From: Mucilaginibacter sp.
GTDB lineage: Bacteria > Bacteroidota > Bacteroidia > Sphingobacteriales > Sphingobacteriaceae
Direction: 5' to 3'
Assembly (NCBI RefSeq): GCF_028288185.1
Contig: NZ_JAQBOF010000033.1
Coordinates: 1 to 33,428 of the forward strand
DNA: 33,428 nucleotides
Positions 17,248 to 25,261 of the stretch are shown in pieces (position 1 is the first letter of the stretch; every line of letters begins with the position of its first letter). The notes under the pieces are model-generated. The model was not told the origin of the DNA. It made no database searches and worked only from the letters and a program-made list of their open reading frames with translations. The position numbers and the translations under genes are program-made.

Positions 17248-17454
17248 TTACCAGCCACTGCCTTTTTTAGCAGCTCCACTAGCGATATGACCTTCAGCCG
17301 TAGCTTTGCTCATAATTGCAGCCATTTTATTGCCTGCACTGTCTTTACCTGTAGCAATGTATCTACCTGATTTTACATCAATAGTAGGATCTAGCATAGG
17401 TACGTTTTTGGTTTTCGTTTTCACTGAATAAGCTGTGATGCCTGATGTTGCCAT
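17248..17454 (-). CDS. Small conserved-looking protein, 68 aa
   Basis: 68 residues (MATSGITAYSVKTKT ... AAKKGSGW), soluble, basic, no signal peptide, no membrane segment. It contains a K-rich start, a middle of DVKSGRYIATGKDSAGNKM with a Gly-Lys-rich turn, and a short helix before the Gly-rich tail. I do not recognise a family. Support for coding comes from placement after a terminator, an ATG start, a full -7 box (TATGTTTG) 54 bases upstream and non-random composition. Possibly a nucleic-acid- or ribosome-associated small protein, but that is a guess. Confidence 0.65.
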   Translation of the reverse strand: MATSGITAYSVKTKTKNVPMLDPTIDVKSGRYIATGKDSAGNKMAAIMSKATAEGHIASGAAKKGSGW

Positions 17455-17508
17455 AAATAAGTTTTTAATTGTTTAACGGTTAACCTTGTTAGGTGTGAAT
17501 TGTTTACA

Positions 17509-17516
17509 CAAACATA
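17509..17516 (-). promoter_or_regulatory. Candidate -7 box for the 68-aa gene
   Basis: Reads TATGTTTG on the minus strand, a full TAnnTTTG match, 54 bases before the ATG at 17454. No clear -33 element. Confidence 0.35.
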
Positions 17517-17741
17517 GTTTACTTTTATTAAGTAGTATATAAATGTGGATTTTTTTTATCCCGAAAAATGTGGATAAATGGCCCTTTTAAAGCTGTTTTG
17601 TTGATTTGTGGAAAACTTTATTGCTTTTTGCAGTGTGTGTATCCTTTTTTGAGCATCTTAAATGTGCCTAATAAGCAAATATTAAAAGCAAATAATATTT
17701 ACATTAGTATAAAAAATAGTTGTTTTTAAATCTATCACACA

Positions 17742-17939
17742 ATGAAAAAAAGAGATTCGAGTATTTTATACCTGTTGTTGGGCCTGTATGCATTAATGAT
17801 AAACTGGTATTATAATCACTCTATAATAATGCTTATACTATGCTATATATTTTGGCCGATATATCTGATTTTTGAATTATTGACAGGCGGCCTATCGCAC
17901 GGTATGTGGAAACATATCCCGATGTCTTATTTTAATTAG
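17742..17939 (+). CDS. Small membrane protein, 65 aa
   Basis: 65 residues with two hydrophobic segments (about residues 8-22, LYLLLGLYALMINWY, and 27-47, SIIMLILCYIFWPIYLIFELL) and a short polar tail. It begins MKKRDSS, so the N-terminus is probably cytoplasmic. No family recognised. The 287 bases upstream contain only AT-rich sequence and the divergent promoter of the 68-residue gene. Its stop codon is followed directly by an 11-base-period inverted array that ends at the convergent YbjQ stop. Confidence 0.65.
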   Translation: MKKRDSSILYLLLGLYALMINWYYNHSIIMLILCYIFWPIYLIFELLTGGLSHGMWKHIPMSYFN

Positions 17940-17943
17940 TGAG

Positions 17944-18025
17944 GATTACACTGATTTATAAAGTTGATTACACGGATCCCTCAATAACAATCTGTGTAAT
18001 CAAAACCTAATCAGTGAAATCATCC
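17944..18025. repeat. Inverted array with 11-base period
   Basis: The left arm has units GATTACACTGA (17944-17954), a decayed unit, and GATTACACGGA (17966-17976). After a spacer, the right arm has CTGTGTAATCA (17992-18002), AAACCTAATCA and GTGAAATCATC (to 18024). The arms are approximate reverse complements (TTGATTACAC on one matches the complement of GTGTAATCAA on the other). It fills the gap between two convergent stop codons and could fold into one long hairpin. Confidence 0.75.
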
Positions 18026-18355
18026 TTATATTTTTTCAACCACTACAGCAGTGCCATAAGCCAGCACTTCGGTTATACCTTGCATAATTTCATTGGCATC
18101 ATAACGCATATTAATAATAGCATTGGCGCCTATTGCCTGCGCGTGTTGTATCAATAGTTGATAGGCTTCTTCCCTGACGTTTTCGCAAAGCTCAACATAT
18201 ATAGAAAGCCTGCCGCCAAATAAAGATTGAAGCCCGCCGGCAATATTGCCGCCAATGCTTCTGCTTCGTACTGTTATGCCGCGTACTACACCTAAATGTT
18301 TAACAATACGATAACCCTCTAAGTTAATGCTGGTTGTAATCAATGAATGATCCAT
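18026..18355 (-). CDS. YbjQ family protein (DUF74 / heavy-metal-binding domain)
   Basis: 109 residues from the ATG at 18355. A longer frame opens at a TTG at 18382, but the family starts just before its first strand (LITTSINLEGYRIVKHLGVVRG). The other family landmarks follow: IGGNIAGGLQSLFGG, the helix EEAYQLLIQHAQAIGANAIINMRYD, and the last strand EVLAYGTAVVVEK. YbjQ proteins are small homopentameric cytoplasmic proteins of uncertain role, often linked to metal binding by annotation only. Next upstream, on the same strand, is ppnP with a 50-base gap, so cotranscription is possible. Confidence 0.9.
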   Translation of the reverse strand: MDHSLITTSINLEGYRIVKHLGVVRGITVRSRSIGGNIAGGLQSLFGGRLSIYVELCENVREEAYQLLIQHAQAIGANAIINMRYDANEIMQGITEVLAYGTAVVVEKI

Positions 18356-18405
18356 AAGTGATAAATTAAGTTTCCCTATCAAATATAATCATTCAACAAA
18401 TTATA

Positions 18406-18687
18406 TTATTTGTATTTGCACAAGTATGAACTTTGACCTGTAGTTTTTACTTTAAATGATGTGTTAGCAGGCACCTCGAAAGATTGTCCATTGGTAAAAG
18501 TTTCCCAAGCCTGTGTATTAGGTAGTAAAGCAATAAGTTCGCCCTCGATAACGGTCATAGTTTCGTGGGTTGATGTGCCAAATTCGTATTCGCCGCTTTC
18601 AATAACTCCGATAGTTGATTTACCGTCAGCCGCCATGTATGCAAGTGATTTTACCGCGCCGTCAAAATATTCGTTTACGTTTATCAT
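18406..18687 (-). CDS. ppnP: Pyrimidine/purine nucleoside phosphorylase (DUF1255 cupin)
   Basis: 93 residues, a single small cupin barrel, the normal length for PpnP. Family signatures are VNEYFDGAVKSLAY at the start, the TIGVIESGEYEFGTSTHETMTVIEGEL strand pair, and the SFEVPANTSFKVKT end. PpnP splits nucleosides with phosphate to a free base and ribose 1-phosphate with wide substrate range, in nucleotide salvage. It lies upstream of ybjQ on the same strand and downstream of the SAM methyltransferase, from which it is separated by a heptamer array with a T-rich end. Confidence 0.92.
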   Translation of the reverse strand: MINVNEYFDGAVKSLAYMAADGKSTIGVIESGEYEFGTSTHETMTVIEGELIALLPNTQAWETFTNGQSFEVPANTSFKVKTTGQSSYLCKYK

Positions 18688-18730
18688 GGTTTTTTATTTT
18701 GTGGCCGAAGATGTGAAAAAATTAAAAAAT

Positions 18731-18810
18731 ATCGAACATTGAATATCGAATAATAAATGTCGAAGTCGGATACCCTTCGATGTTCGATATTCAACATTCG
18801 TTATTCAATA
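18731..18810. repeat. Heptamer inverted array after the SAM methyltransferase
   Basis: Right arm, + strand from 18776: five 7-base units of the form TTC followed by four variable bases (for example TTCGATG and TTCAACA), ending exactly at the methyltransferase stop (18811). Left arm from 18731: units such as ATCGAAC and ATCGAAT, roughly the reverse complement. On the gene strand the array ends in a T-rich tract (18720-18730), so it could fold and end transcription. Confidence 0.8.
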
Positions 18811-19533
18811 TTACTTTATCCCCCCAAATGCAGCGAAGTAAGAGTTTTTGTGCAGTATCTCCACATAAGTAAATCCTACCTTCTTTAATAAATCCATTTG
18901 ATAATTTACAGAGCGTGGGGTATCCTCATGTGCAACATAGTCTAATACTTTCTGGCGATATTCAGGGCCGCCCAGTATATCCAGATAATCACTATAGCGT
19001 TGCTGAAACAAACGGTTCAATGGTTCGGTATCATGTGCTATCAGGTCTGATATCCATAAACTGCCCCCGGGTTTTAATGTTTTATATAGTTTGCTAAAAA
19101 CATTTTCCCAATCGGCATCCTCACGCAAGTGATGGAAAGTTGCAGCGGCTAGTATAATATCAAAATGATTATCGGGCAGGTTAAGGTTACGCATGTCATC
19201 CTGTATAATGCTTACCTCGCCATTGGTTTGTTTAGATACCCGTTCTTTGGCGCGTTCCAACATCGACATACTCAGATCATTTAAAGTACAGTTAAGATTG
19301 CTGATCTTGCTTAGCATTTTTAATGTATAGTTGCCCGCGCCGCAGCCAATATCCAACAGGTTTTTAGCATTTGGGTTGATGTATTTTGCAGCCTCAGTGC
19401 AAAGCTCCATAGTCAATGGCGCGTCAATAGTAGTGGCCTGGCCGGTATCCAAATTAGAGAAACGTTCAACATCATTATCAAACCGGGTTCTAATCTCCTC
19501 ATTGGTGGCTTTATCGGTATAGTTTGTATTCAT
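18811..19533 (-). CDS. Class I SAM-dependent methyltransferase
   Basis: 240 residues. Motif I is LLDIGCGAGNYT (59-70), the Rossmann SAM-binding loop; the acidic end of strand 2 is near NDLSMSMLERA; post-I motif DDMRNLNLPDNHFDIILAAATFHHL gives the motif II/III region, and LYKTLKPGGSLWISDL is the usual motif V strand. This is the general Methyltransf_11/25 type; the substrate is unknown. The final segment (KKVGFTYVEILHKNSYFAAFGGIK) resembles the C-terminus of small-molecule methyltransferases. A 22-codon hydrophobic frame lies 50 bases upstream on the same strand. Confidence 0.88.
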   Translation of the reverse strand: MNTNYTDKATNEEIRTRFDNDVERFSNLDTGQATTIDAPLTMELCTEAAKYINPNAKNLLDIGCGAGNYTLKMLSKISNLNCTLNDLSMSMLERAKERVSKQTNGEVSIIQDDMRNLNLPDNHFDIILAAATFHHLREDADWENVFSKLYKTLKPGGSLWISDLIAHDTEPLNRLFQQRYSDYLDILGGPEYRQKVLDYVAHEDTPRSVNYQMDLLKKVGFTYVEILHKNSYFAAFGGIK

Positions 19534-19582
19534 AACATAAGTGTATTTAGATTGAGGTTGTCTTTAATAAGATAGCGTTTTA

Positions 19583-19651
19583 TTAACGCCTTATAGTGCG
19601 TATAAACATTATAATTGCAATAAATAGCACGGCTATATAAACTATCTTCAT
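19583..19651 (-). CDS. Possible 22-aa membrane peptide
   Basis: A 22-codon ATG frame upstream of the methyltransferase encodes MKIVYIAVLFIAIIMF followed by a basic end (IRTIRR). That is a compact single-span membrane peptide with positive charge at the C-terminus. The length is too short to exclude chance in AT-rich DNA; placement 50 bases before a gene on the same strand would also suit a leader peptide. Confidence 0.25.
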   Translation of the reverse strand: MKIVYIAVLFIAIIMFIRTIRR

Positions 19652-19693
19652 AATAAGGCTAAGTAAATAATAATTTACTTAACTATGAAAAAC

Positions 19694-19737
19694 AAAAAAG
19701 GCCCGCTGCAAATGTGAATTACAGCGGACCTTTTTTT
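19694..19737 (-). terminator. Terminator of the tandem DUF4397 genes
   Basis: AAAAAAGG then CCGCTG pairs with CAGCGG then CCTTTTTT around a 13-base loop, one mismatch. It is flanked by A and T runs, so it can work on both strands; it lies 18 bases after the stop of the DUF4397 gene on the minus strand. Confidence 0.85.
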
Positions 19738-19754
19738 GTTAAGTGGTTAAATAA

Positions 19755-20435
19755 TTAATCTTGTACTAATACATGGTAGCTTACGGTGGCGGTTGTAGCG
19801 CCCGAAATGAAAATAGTATAAATATGCCCAACTTGTATGGTTGCCGGTATATTTAACATTACGGTACTTGAACCAGTGGCATACAACGAAAAAGTAGTAG
19901 CTGCATCAATATCATAATAAGCTGATGCTGCACGGTAAGCCAGGCCGGTTACAATTTTATTGCCGGTACCAATACCAAAATCGACACTTGAATTTACGGC
20001 CGAGCTTAAATTGATAAAACGCACTCTTGCTTTGTTTGATTTAGGCGCAGAATGATCATCAGTAGTTGTCACCGTTGATTTATTATCGGTATAAAAAACA
20101 CTGTAATAGTTAGCGCCTGAAGTTGATAATGTGCCAGAGCTATTTACAGTTGTTGTACCTGTGTTTCTAAACTGTACCTGGTGATCGCCGGCTTTTACGG
20201 TAGCGTATGCCGATGCCTGGGTATAAGCCATTGCTGATGAATTTGTTTTGTTATTATCTACATAAAAATCTTGCGGTGACGATGCCTCGGCACTATTAAC
20301 TGCCATTACATAAGCGGATGCGGTTATAGGGCTGCTATTATTTTTACTACAAGAGGTTATACATACTGTTAATAATAACAGGGCAATGATTGTGATTAAG
20401 GTTTTAGGGGTCTGGATGCTAATTTTCTTTTTCAT
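19755..20435 (-). CDS. DUF4397 domain lipoprotein (paralogue 2)
   Basis: 226 residues. Lipoprotein signal with the lipidated Cys at residue 29 (CITSCSKNN). The DUF4397 pattern is clear: AYVMAVNSAEASSPQDFYVDN, SAMAYTQASAYATVKAGDHQVQF, the central SNKARVRFINLSSAVNSSVDFGIG, and TIQVGHIYTIFISG. It is most like its upstream neighbour (paralogue 3) and shares the same layout as paralogue 1. Secreted beta protein of unknown function. A terminator follows; the upstream gap of 115 bases before it holds a small AT-rich hairpin, so the two copies may have separate or partly joined transcripts. Confidence 0.85.
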   Translation of the reverse strand: MKKKISIQTPKTLITIIALLLLTVCITSCSKNNSSPITASAYVMAVNSAEASSPQDFYVDNNKTNSSAMAYTQASAYATVKAGDHQVQFRNTGTTTVNSSGTLSTSGANYYSVFYTDNKSTVTTTDDHSAPKSNKARVRFINLSSAVNSSVDFGIGTGNKIVTGLAYRAASAYYDIDAATTFSLYATGSSTVMLNIPATIQVGHIYTIFISGATTATVSYHVLVQD

Positions 20436-20528
20436 AGTTAATTAAATATAGATATGTTGAATAACCTATATTTATAGCTATTGGTTTTTAAAGATTGAAA
20501 AAAAGCAAGTTTTGAACCTGAATTAAGC

Positions 20529-20548
20529 AGTTAATAAACCTATTAACT
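20529..20548. other. AT-rich perfect hairpin between DUF4397 copies
   Basis: AGTTAATA (20529-20536) and TATTAACT (20541-20548) form a perfect 8-base stem with a 4-base loop just after the stop of paralogue 3. No T-run follows, so termination is uncertain. Confidence 0.4.
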
Positions 20549-20550
20549 AA

Positions 20551-21213
20551 CTATTTTTGTAATAATACGGTAGCTGCCAGATCGGCCTGTGTAACACCCG
20601 AAACATAAATGGTGTAAATATGGCCCGCCTGTATGTTGGTAGGTATACTTAACAATACCGTACTTGAGCCTGATGCATATAAGGAAAAAGTAGTGCCGGG
20701 GGCAACTTCCAGATAATCAGAAGCCAGGGCCGCAATTAAATTAGAAACTATTATAGCACCGCCTGATATACCGAGATCAACATTTGTTGTGACCCCCAGA
20801 TTTAGATTGATAAACCTTATCCTTGCTTTGCCTGACTGCGGGGCCGTCATATCATCCTGGTAGGCCGCGGTGTTAGCACCAAAATAAAATATGCTGTAAT
20901 ATACATTTGGCTGTGGCGATATATTAAAAGTTGCCGCGATAACGCCCGAAGCTGATGTTTTAATCAAAGCAGGATGATCTGTACTTGTTACAGAAATATA
21001 ACCTGAGCTTTGGTTATAAGCTAAAGCGGTATTGTTTTTTTTAGTATTATCCACATAAAAATCTATAGGCGATGCTGCTTGCGAAGCATTAGTTACTTGT
21101 ATGTATGAAGTACCGGTAACTTCGGCTTTTTTACTGCATGATGTGAAAGCGGTTATTATTAATAATGCAACGCTTGATAGGAATATTGATCTTGGGTTTA
21201 ATTTAGCTTTCAT
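20551..21213 (-). CDS. DUF4397 domain lipoprotein (paralogue 3)
   Basis: 220 residues. Lipidated Cys at residue 26 (AFTSCSKKAEV). The order of DUF4397 segments is the same as in the other two copies: SYIQVTNASQAASPIDFYVDN, LAYNQSSGYISV, SGKARIRFINLNLGVTTNVDLGI, and NIQAGHIYTIYVSG. First gene of the tandem pair. Close similarity to paralogue 2 in segment order and length points to a local duplication. Secreted, function unknown. Confidence 0.85.
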   Translation of the reverse strand: MKAKLNPRSIFLSSVALLIITAFTSCSKKAEVTGTSYIQVTNASQAASPIDFYVDNTKKNNTALAYNQSSGYISVTSTDHPALIKTSASGVIAATFNISPQPNVYYSIFYFGANTAAYQDDMTAPQSGKARIRFINLNLGVTTNVDLGISGGAIIVSNLIAALASDYLEVAPGTTFSLYASGSSTVLLSIPTNIQAGHIYTIYVSGVTQADLAATVLLQK

Positions 21214-21359
21214 AGTTCGACTTATACGTCTGGAAAAAAGATTTATTGCGTAATGATATAAAATTATAATTGATTCGTAAGAACGTTCATGATAATAATC
21301 ACGCAGTAATAATATCAGCTTAGACCCAATATTTACAAAAAGTTCATCATCAACTAAAA

Positions 21360-21566
21360 TTATTCTTCAACAAACTCCAGTATATCACCGGGCTGGCAGT
21401 TTAAAACTCGGCATATAGCCTCTAATGTTTCCAACCTGACAGCTTTGGCTTTGCCGGTTTTTAAGATGGATAAATTAGCCATGGTAATACCCACCCGCTC
21501 GCTCAACTCGGTTAACGACATTTTGCGCCGCGCCATCATCACATCTAAATTTACTATTATGGGCAT
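21360..21566 (-). CDS. XRE-family HTH regulator
   Basis: 68 residues, one helix-turn-helix of the Cro/C1 type: MARRKMSLTELSERVGITMANLSILKTGKAKAVRLETL gives helices 1-4, and the C-terminal part (CRVLNCQPGDILEFVEE) is the helix 5 end typical of the YozG-like small regulators. Start ATG lies 2 bases after the stop of the DUF2975 gene, so the two are translated from one message. Regulators of this short type are regularly found next to DUF2975 membrane proteins; they probably act on the same promoter, in the 168-base divergent gap upstream of the DUF2975 gene. Confidence 0.9.
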   Translation of the reverse strand: MPIIVNLDVMMARRKMSLTELSERVGITMANLSILKTGKAKAVRLETLEAICRVLNCQPGDILEFVEE

Positions 21567-21568
21567 GG

Positions 21569-22456
21569 CTATACGGTTAAGTCCTGTTCTTCCTGTAATA
21601 ACTGTGCACGGTTATATGCGCCGTATAGTAATGATAACACTATCCCAATCAGTAATACGATATAGGCATTGTACCATACCATATCTTTTAATACAACCTC
21701 TGGCGAAAAATATTGGCGAAACACAAACCTTACCAATAAATTAAGCAATATTATGGATAAAGGATAAACGGTTACACTAACGGCTATCAGCTTCAGGCGT
21801 GTCACATTCTTACGGGTAAATAAACGGCCCTTAGAGGTATCATACGAAAACCTTATAAACAGATACAGTAAAAACAAAAGACCTATCATGTTTAATCCCC
21901 ATAAAATAAGCCATCCTGTGTCGAATAAAGAAGCACCATCCGCGCTAACCGGAATAAGAATTGCATCATCCATAGTATTGTATCTGAATTTTACCGGCAC
22001 ATCTACAATATTAAATTTACTATCGCTGTTTTTAACAGGAACGGCTTTACGCACATAGCCCTGTTTGTTTTTTACGTAGAATTTGTACGGGAGCTCTTTT
22101 TTAATTCCCCACGCGTTTAACTTTATATAATTTTGATTATAAGTTTGGGTATTGTTTTTAAACCAGGTGTAGCTGCAGGTATCGCAAGCTATACTTGTTT
22201 GTGTTCCGAGGTAAGCAAACTGCCCATTGTCATGATCAAAGCCGTAACCGTTTTTTAAATTACGCATAGTCAAAATGCTGTCATTTAAAGCCTCGTATTG
22301 GCTGACGGGCAGATTTAGGGAGTCGGTCTCTTTGTACGAATACATCCAGTTATGTATACCACTTGGATATAAGGTGTATCCATAGCCGGTTATTATTACA
22401 AAGCTTGAAACGTTGATAATAATCCCTGCCAGTTTAGATTTAATATTCATCTTCAT
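21569..22456 (-). CDS. DUF2975 membrane protein with large extracytoplasmic loop
   Basis: 295 residues; typical DUF2975 proteins are closer to 160-180. TM1 is residues about 10-30. A polar stretch of roughly 150 residues follows, then TM2 (181-202), a cytoplasmic loop with the family motif SKGRLFTRKNVTRLK (208-222), TM3 (223-243) and TM4 (262-281). The extra segment lies on the outer face by the positive-inside rule and contains Cys91-Asp-Thr-Cys94 (ACDTCSYTW). The conserved core and the following XRE gene fix the family. The role is unknown; the pair may be a membrane sensor and regulator. The expanded loop is unusual and could bind a ligand or metal. Confidence 0.8.
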   Translation of the reverse strand: MKMNIKSKLAGIIINVSSFVIITGYGYTLYPSGIHNWMYSYKETDSLNLPVSQYEALNDSILTMRNLKNGYGFDHDNGQFAYLGTQTSIACDTCSYTWFKNNTQTYNQNYIKLNAWGIKKELPYKFYVKNKQGYVRKAVPVKNSDSKFNIVDVPVKFRYNTMDDAILIPVSADGASLFDTGWLILWGLNMIGLLFLLYLFIRFSYDTSKGRLFTRKNVTRLKLIAVSVTVYPLSIILLNLLVRFVFRQYFSPEVVLKDMVWYNAYIVLLIGIVLSLLYGAYNRAQLLQEEQDLTV

Positions 22457-22624
22457 AATGATTAATTGTGATAAGGTTTAGGTTTATCTAATACATTGCA
22501 AATAAATAATTAATTATTGATATAAACAAATTATTTATTGATTTACGATAAATTTATAAAATTAGCTTTAGGTAGATATATGACGTAAGAAAACATAATG
22601 ACCGTTTTTTTATTATGCTAATAC

Positions 22625-23560
22625 ATGGCAGTAGCAAACAAATCTATATACGCGGCACTTTTAGCAAACCTGTTAATAGCAATAACCAAATTTATTGCAG
22701 GCGCCATAAGCAACAGTGCCGCTATGATAGCCGAAGGTGTACATTCTGTTGTTGATACCATAAACCAACTGTTATTATTATTGGGATTAAGCCTAAGCAA
22801 AAAACAGCCAGATAAATACCATCCGTTAGGTTATGGCAAGGAGCTGTATTTTTGGTCGTTTGTGGTATCTATACTAATATTCGGGTTAGGCGGCGGTATA
22901 TCGGTTTACCAGGGCATAACCCATATTTTGCACCCACAAAAATTAGGCGATGTTACCTGGAGCTATGTGGTGCTGGCTATATCAGTTGTATTTGAGGGCG
23001 CATCATTAATAATAGCCGCCAAAGAGTTTAATAAACTGCGCGAGGGCCAAACCTGGTGGGATGCCATCATCAGGAGTAAAGATCCGTCAACCTTCCTGGT
23101 TCTGTTTGAGGATAGTGCCGCCGTTGTAGGTTTATTTATAGTGGCGACATGCCTTTATTTGAGCCATCACTTAAACAAGCCTTATATTGATGGTATAGCC
23201 TCTTTATTAATTGGGCTGATACTTATAGCTGTATCATTGATCCTGGCTCACGAGAGCCGCAGCCTGTTAATGGGCGAGGGGATTAAAAAGGGAACTAAGA
23301 AACGTATTAAAGAAATAACAGAAAGCGATAAAGGAGTATTGAGTTTGATGCACCTGATGTCAACCTATCAATCGCCCGAAGAAATTTTGGTAATGATGAT
23401 AGTAGCCTTTAAACCCAACCTCAATACCAATGAAATTAACGACTCGATAGACCGTATCCGCGAAGAAATCAAAATCGAATTTGCCCTGATAAAGTTTGTA
23501 ATTATTCAGCCCGATGTTTATGCGGATAAGGTTGACCCTGATGTGCAGGCATATATATAA
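22625..23560 (+). CDS. Cation diffusion facilitator (CDF) transporter
   Basis: 311 residues. Six membrane segments and a C-terminal cytoplasmic domain fit a CDF protein. The metal-site motif in TM2 is H-S-V-V-D (AEGVHSVVDTINQ). In TM5 the acidic motif is FEDSAAVVGLFI, a pattern typical of the ZnT9/SLC30A9-like branch rather than the classical HxxxD of YiiP. The YHPLGYGKELYFWS segment between TM2 and TM3 is also typical of that branch. It exports divalent metals such as Zn2+ from the cytoplasm, by homology with proton exchange. Monocistronic, divergent from the DUF2975 gene. Confidence 0.88.
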   Translation: MAVANKSIYAALLANLLIAITKFIAGAISNSAAMIAEGVHSVVDTINQLLLLLGLSLSKKQPDKYHPLGYGKELYFWSFVVSILIFGLGGGISVYQGITHILHPQKLGDVTWSYVVLAISVVFEGASLIIAAKEFNKLREGQTWWDAIIRSKDPSTFLVLFEDSAAVVGLFIVATCLYLSHHLNKPYIDGIASLLIGLILIAVSLILAHESRSLLMGEGIKKGTKKRIKEITESDKGVLSLMHLMSTYQSPEEILVMMIVAFKPNLNTNEINDSIDRIREEIKIEFALIKFVIIQPDVYADKVDPDVQAYI

Positions 23561-23572
23561 AAAATGTCATGC

Positions 23573-23700
23573 TGAGTAACTTTATTTTGCTTACAAATAA
23601 CCTCATTGAAAATGGTAGTTAAACAAGGAACTTTTAGAAAAGCTCGCTACACGTCATTGCGTAGCGATTGCCACACTGGTCCCTCGTTCGCAACGATACC
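23573..23700. repeat. REP-like / TGTCATGCTGAG intergenic repeat
   Basis: Between the CDF gene and the gltD terminator, the + strand has TGTCATGCTGAG (about 23574-23585) and later GTCATTGCGTAGCGATTGCC (about 23657), a palindromic word of the REP type seen in many Bacteroidota. The two parts may be separate elements. Borders are approximate. Confidence 0.45.
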
Positions 23701-23714
23701 TTAGTAAACAAAAA

Positions 23715-23745
23715 AATCCTCTCCCGCATAAAGCGAAAGAGGATT
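23715..23745 (-). terminator. gltBD terminator
   Basis: AATCCTCT (23715-23722) pairs with AGAGGATT (23738-23745), with a possible inner CGC/GCG pair. On the minus strand a T-run of six follows. It lies 26 bases after the gltD stop. Confidence 0.9.
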
Positions 23746-23771
23746 GAAATATTTATTCTCTCTTCAGGGAG

Positions 23772-25256
23772 TTATGAATCAAATACCTGATCGAACTGAT
23801 TAACAGAATCCTTACTCTCTAATACAGAGTGGCCCATTAAAAACTCATCAACCTTGCGGGCGCATTCGCGGCCCTCTGATATTGCCCAAACAACCAATGA
23901 TTGTCCGCGGCGCATATCGCCGGCGGCAAATACTTTGCTTACGTTGGTACGGTAAACACCTTCTTTGGCATTTACGTTTTTACGTGCATCCAATTCAACA
24001 CCCAGGCTTTTCAGCATACCTACATATTGAGGGTTTAAAAATCCCATCGCCAGGAATACACGTTGGCAAGGTATTTCACGCTCAGAGCCTTCAACCTCGT
24101 TAAACTTCATCGGGCGGCCCATCACATCAACTTCCCAGCTAACATCAGTTACACGCAAAGCGCGTAGATTACCATCGGCATCACCTAAAAACTCTTTGGT
24201 ATTTACACCCCAATAGCGGTCAACACCTTCCTCGTGCGAGCTGGTGATCTTTAGTACCATCGGATAAGTTGGCCATGGCATGTGCGCTGTACGTTTCTCC
24301 GGTGGTTGAAACATCACCTCAAACTGTTTAATAGAGCTTGCACCCTGGCGATTTGATGTACCTACGCAATCAGACCCGGTGTCGCCACCTCCAATTACTA
24401 CTACATCTTTACCTGTTGCTAAAATATCTTCGTCAGTAAATTTAGAGTTACCTACACGTTTGTTTTGTTGTTTTAAAAAGTCCATCGCAAAATGGATACC
24501 TTTTAGCTCACGACCGGGAATAGGCAGATCGCGCGGGATAGTTGATCCGCCGGTTAAAACTACTGCGTCATTAGTACGCACCAATTCATCAGCAGCAATA
24601 TCTTTACCTATTTCGGTATTGGTTTTAAATATAACACCGTCTTTCTCCATCACTTCCATACGGCGATCTATGATCCATTTTTCCATTTTGAAATCAGGGA
24701 TACCGTAACGTAATAATCCGCCAATTTTATCATCGCGCTCATACAAAGTAACTTCATGGCCTGCCTTGCTTAATTGCGCGGCGGCAGCTAATCCCGCGGG
24801 GCCAGAGCCAACAACAGCAATTTTTTTACCGGTTTTAACTAATGGTGCAACAGGTTTAACCAGGTTTTTCTGGTAAGCTATTTCAATAATATGTTTCTCT
24901 ATTTCTTCGATAGCTACCGGCGGACGGTGGATACCTAACACACACGCCGACTCGCACGGAGCCGGGCAAATGCGGCCCGTAAACTCAGGGAAATTATTAG
25001 TTGATGCTAATATCTGGTAAGCCTCTTCCCATTTCTGGTGATATACCGCGTCATTAAATTCAGGGATAATATTGCCCAGCGGGCAACCCGAATGACAGAA
25101 AGGTATACCGCAATCCATGCAACGTGCAGATTGCTTGTTTAATTCTTCGTCTGAATATAAACTTTCAAATTCGTTATAATTTTTTACACGTTCTGCAGGC
25201 GACAATTTATCAGGCATCTTCCTGTCATATTCCTGAAATCCTGTTATTTTTCCCAT
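23772..25256 (-). CDS. gltD: Glutamate synthase (NADPH) small subunit
   Basis: 494 residues, normal length. The N-terminal Cys clusters for two 4Fe-4S centres are visible ([17 protein letters not shown] and [12 protein letters not shown]). The FAD-binding loop is [12 protein letters not shown] and the NADPH-binding loop [14 protein letters not shown]. It passes electrons from NADPH through FAD and the iron-sulphur centres to the large subunit. Translation start ATG lies 5 bases after the gltB stop, so the two subunits are made from one message, in the usual order. A clear terminator follows. Confidence 0.97.
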   Translation of the reverse strand: MGKITGFQEYDRKMPDKLSPAERVKNYNEFESLYSDEELNKQSARCMDCGIPFCHSGCPLGNIIPEFNDAVYHQKWEEAYQILASTNNFPEFTGRICPAPCESACVLGIHRPPVAIEEIEKHIIEIAYQKNLVKPVAPLVKTGKKIAVVGSGPAGLAAAAQLSKAGHEVTLYERDDKIGGLLRYGIPDFKMEKWIIDRRMEVMEKDGVIFKTNTEIGKDIAADELVRTNDAVVLTGGSTIPRDLPIPGRELKGIHFAMDFLKQQNKRVGNSKFTDEDILATGKDVVVIGGGDTGSDCVGTSNRQGASSIKQFEVMFQPPEKRTAHMPWPTYPMVLKITSSHEEGVDRYWGVNTKEFLGDADGNLRALRVTDVSWEVDVMGRPMKFNEVEGSEREIPCQRVFLAMGFLNPQYVGMLKSLGVELDARKNVNAKEGVYRTNVSKVFAAGDMRRGQSLVVWAISEGRECARKVDEFLMGHSVLESKDSVNQFDQVFDS

Positions 25257-25261
25257 CTAAA

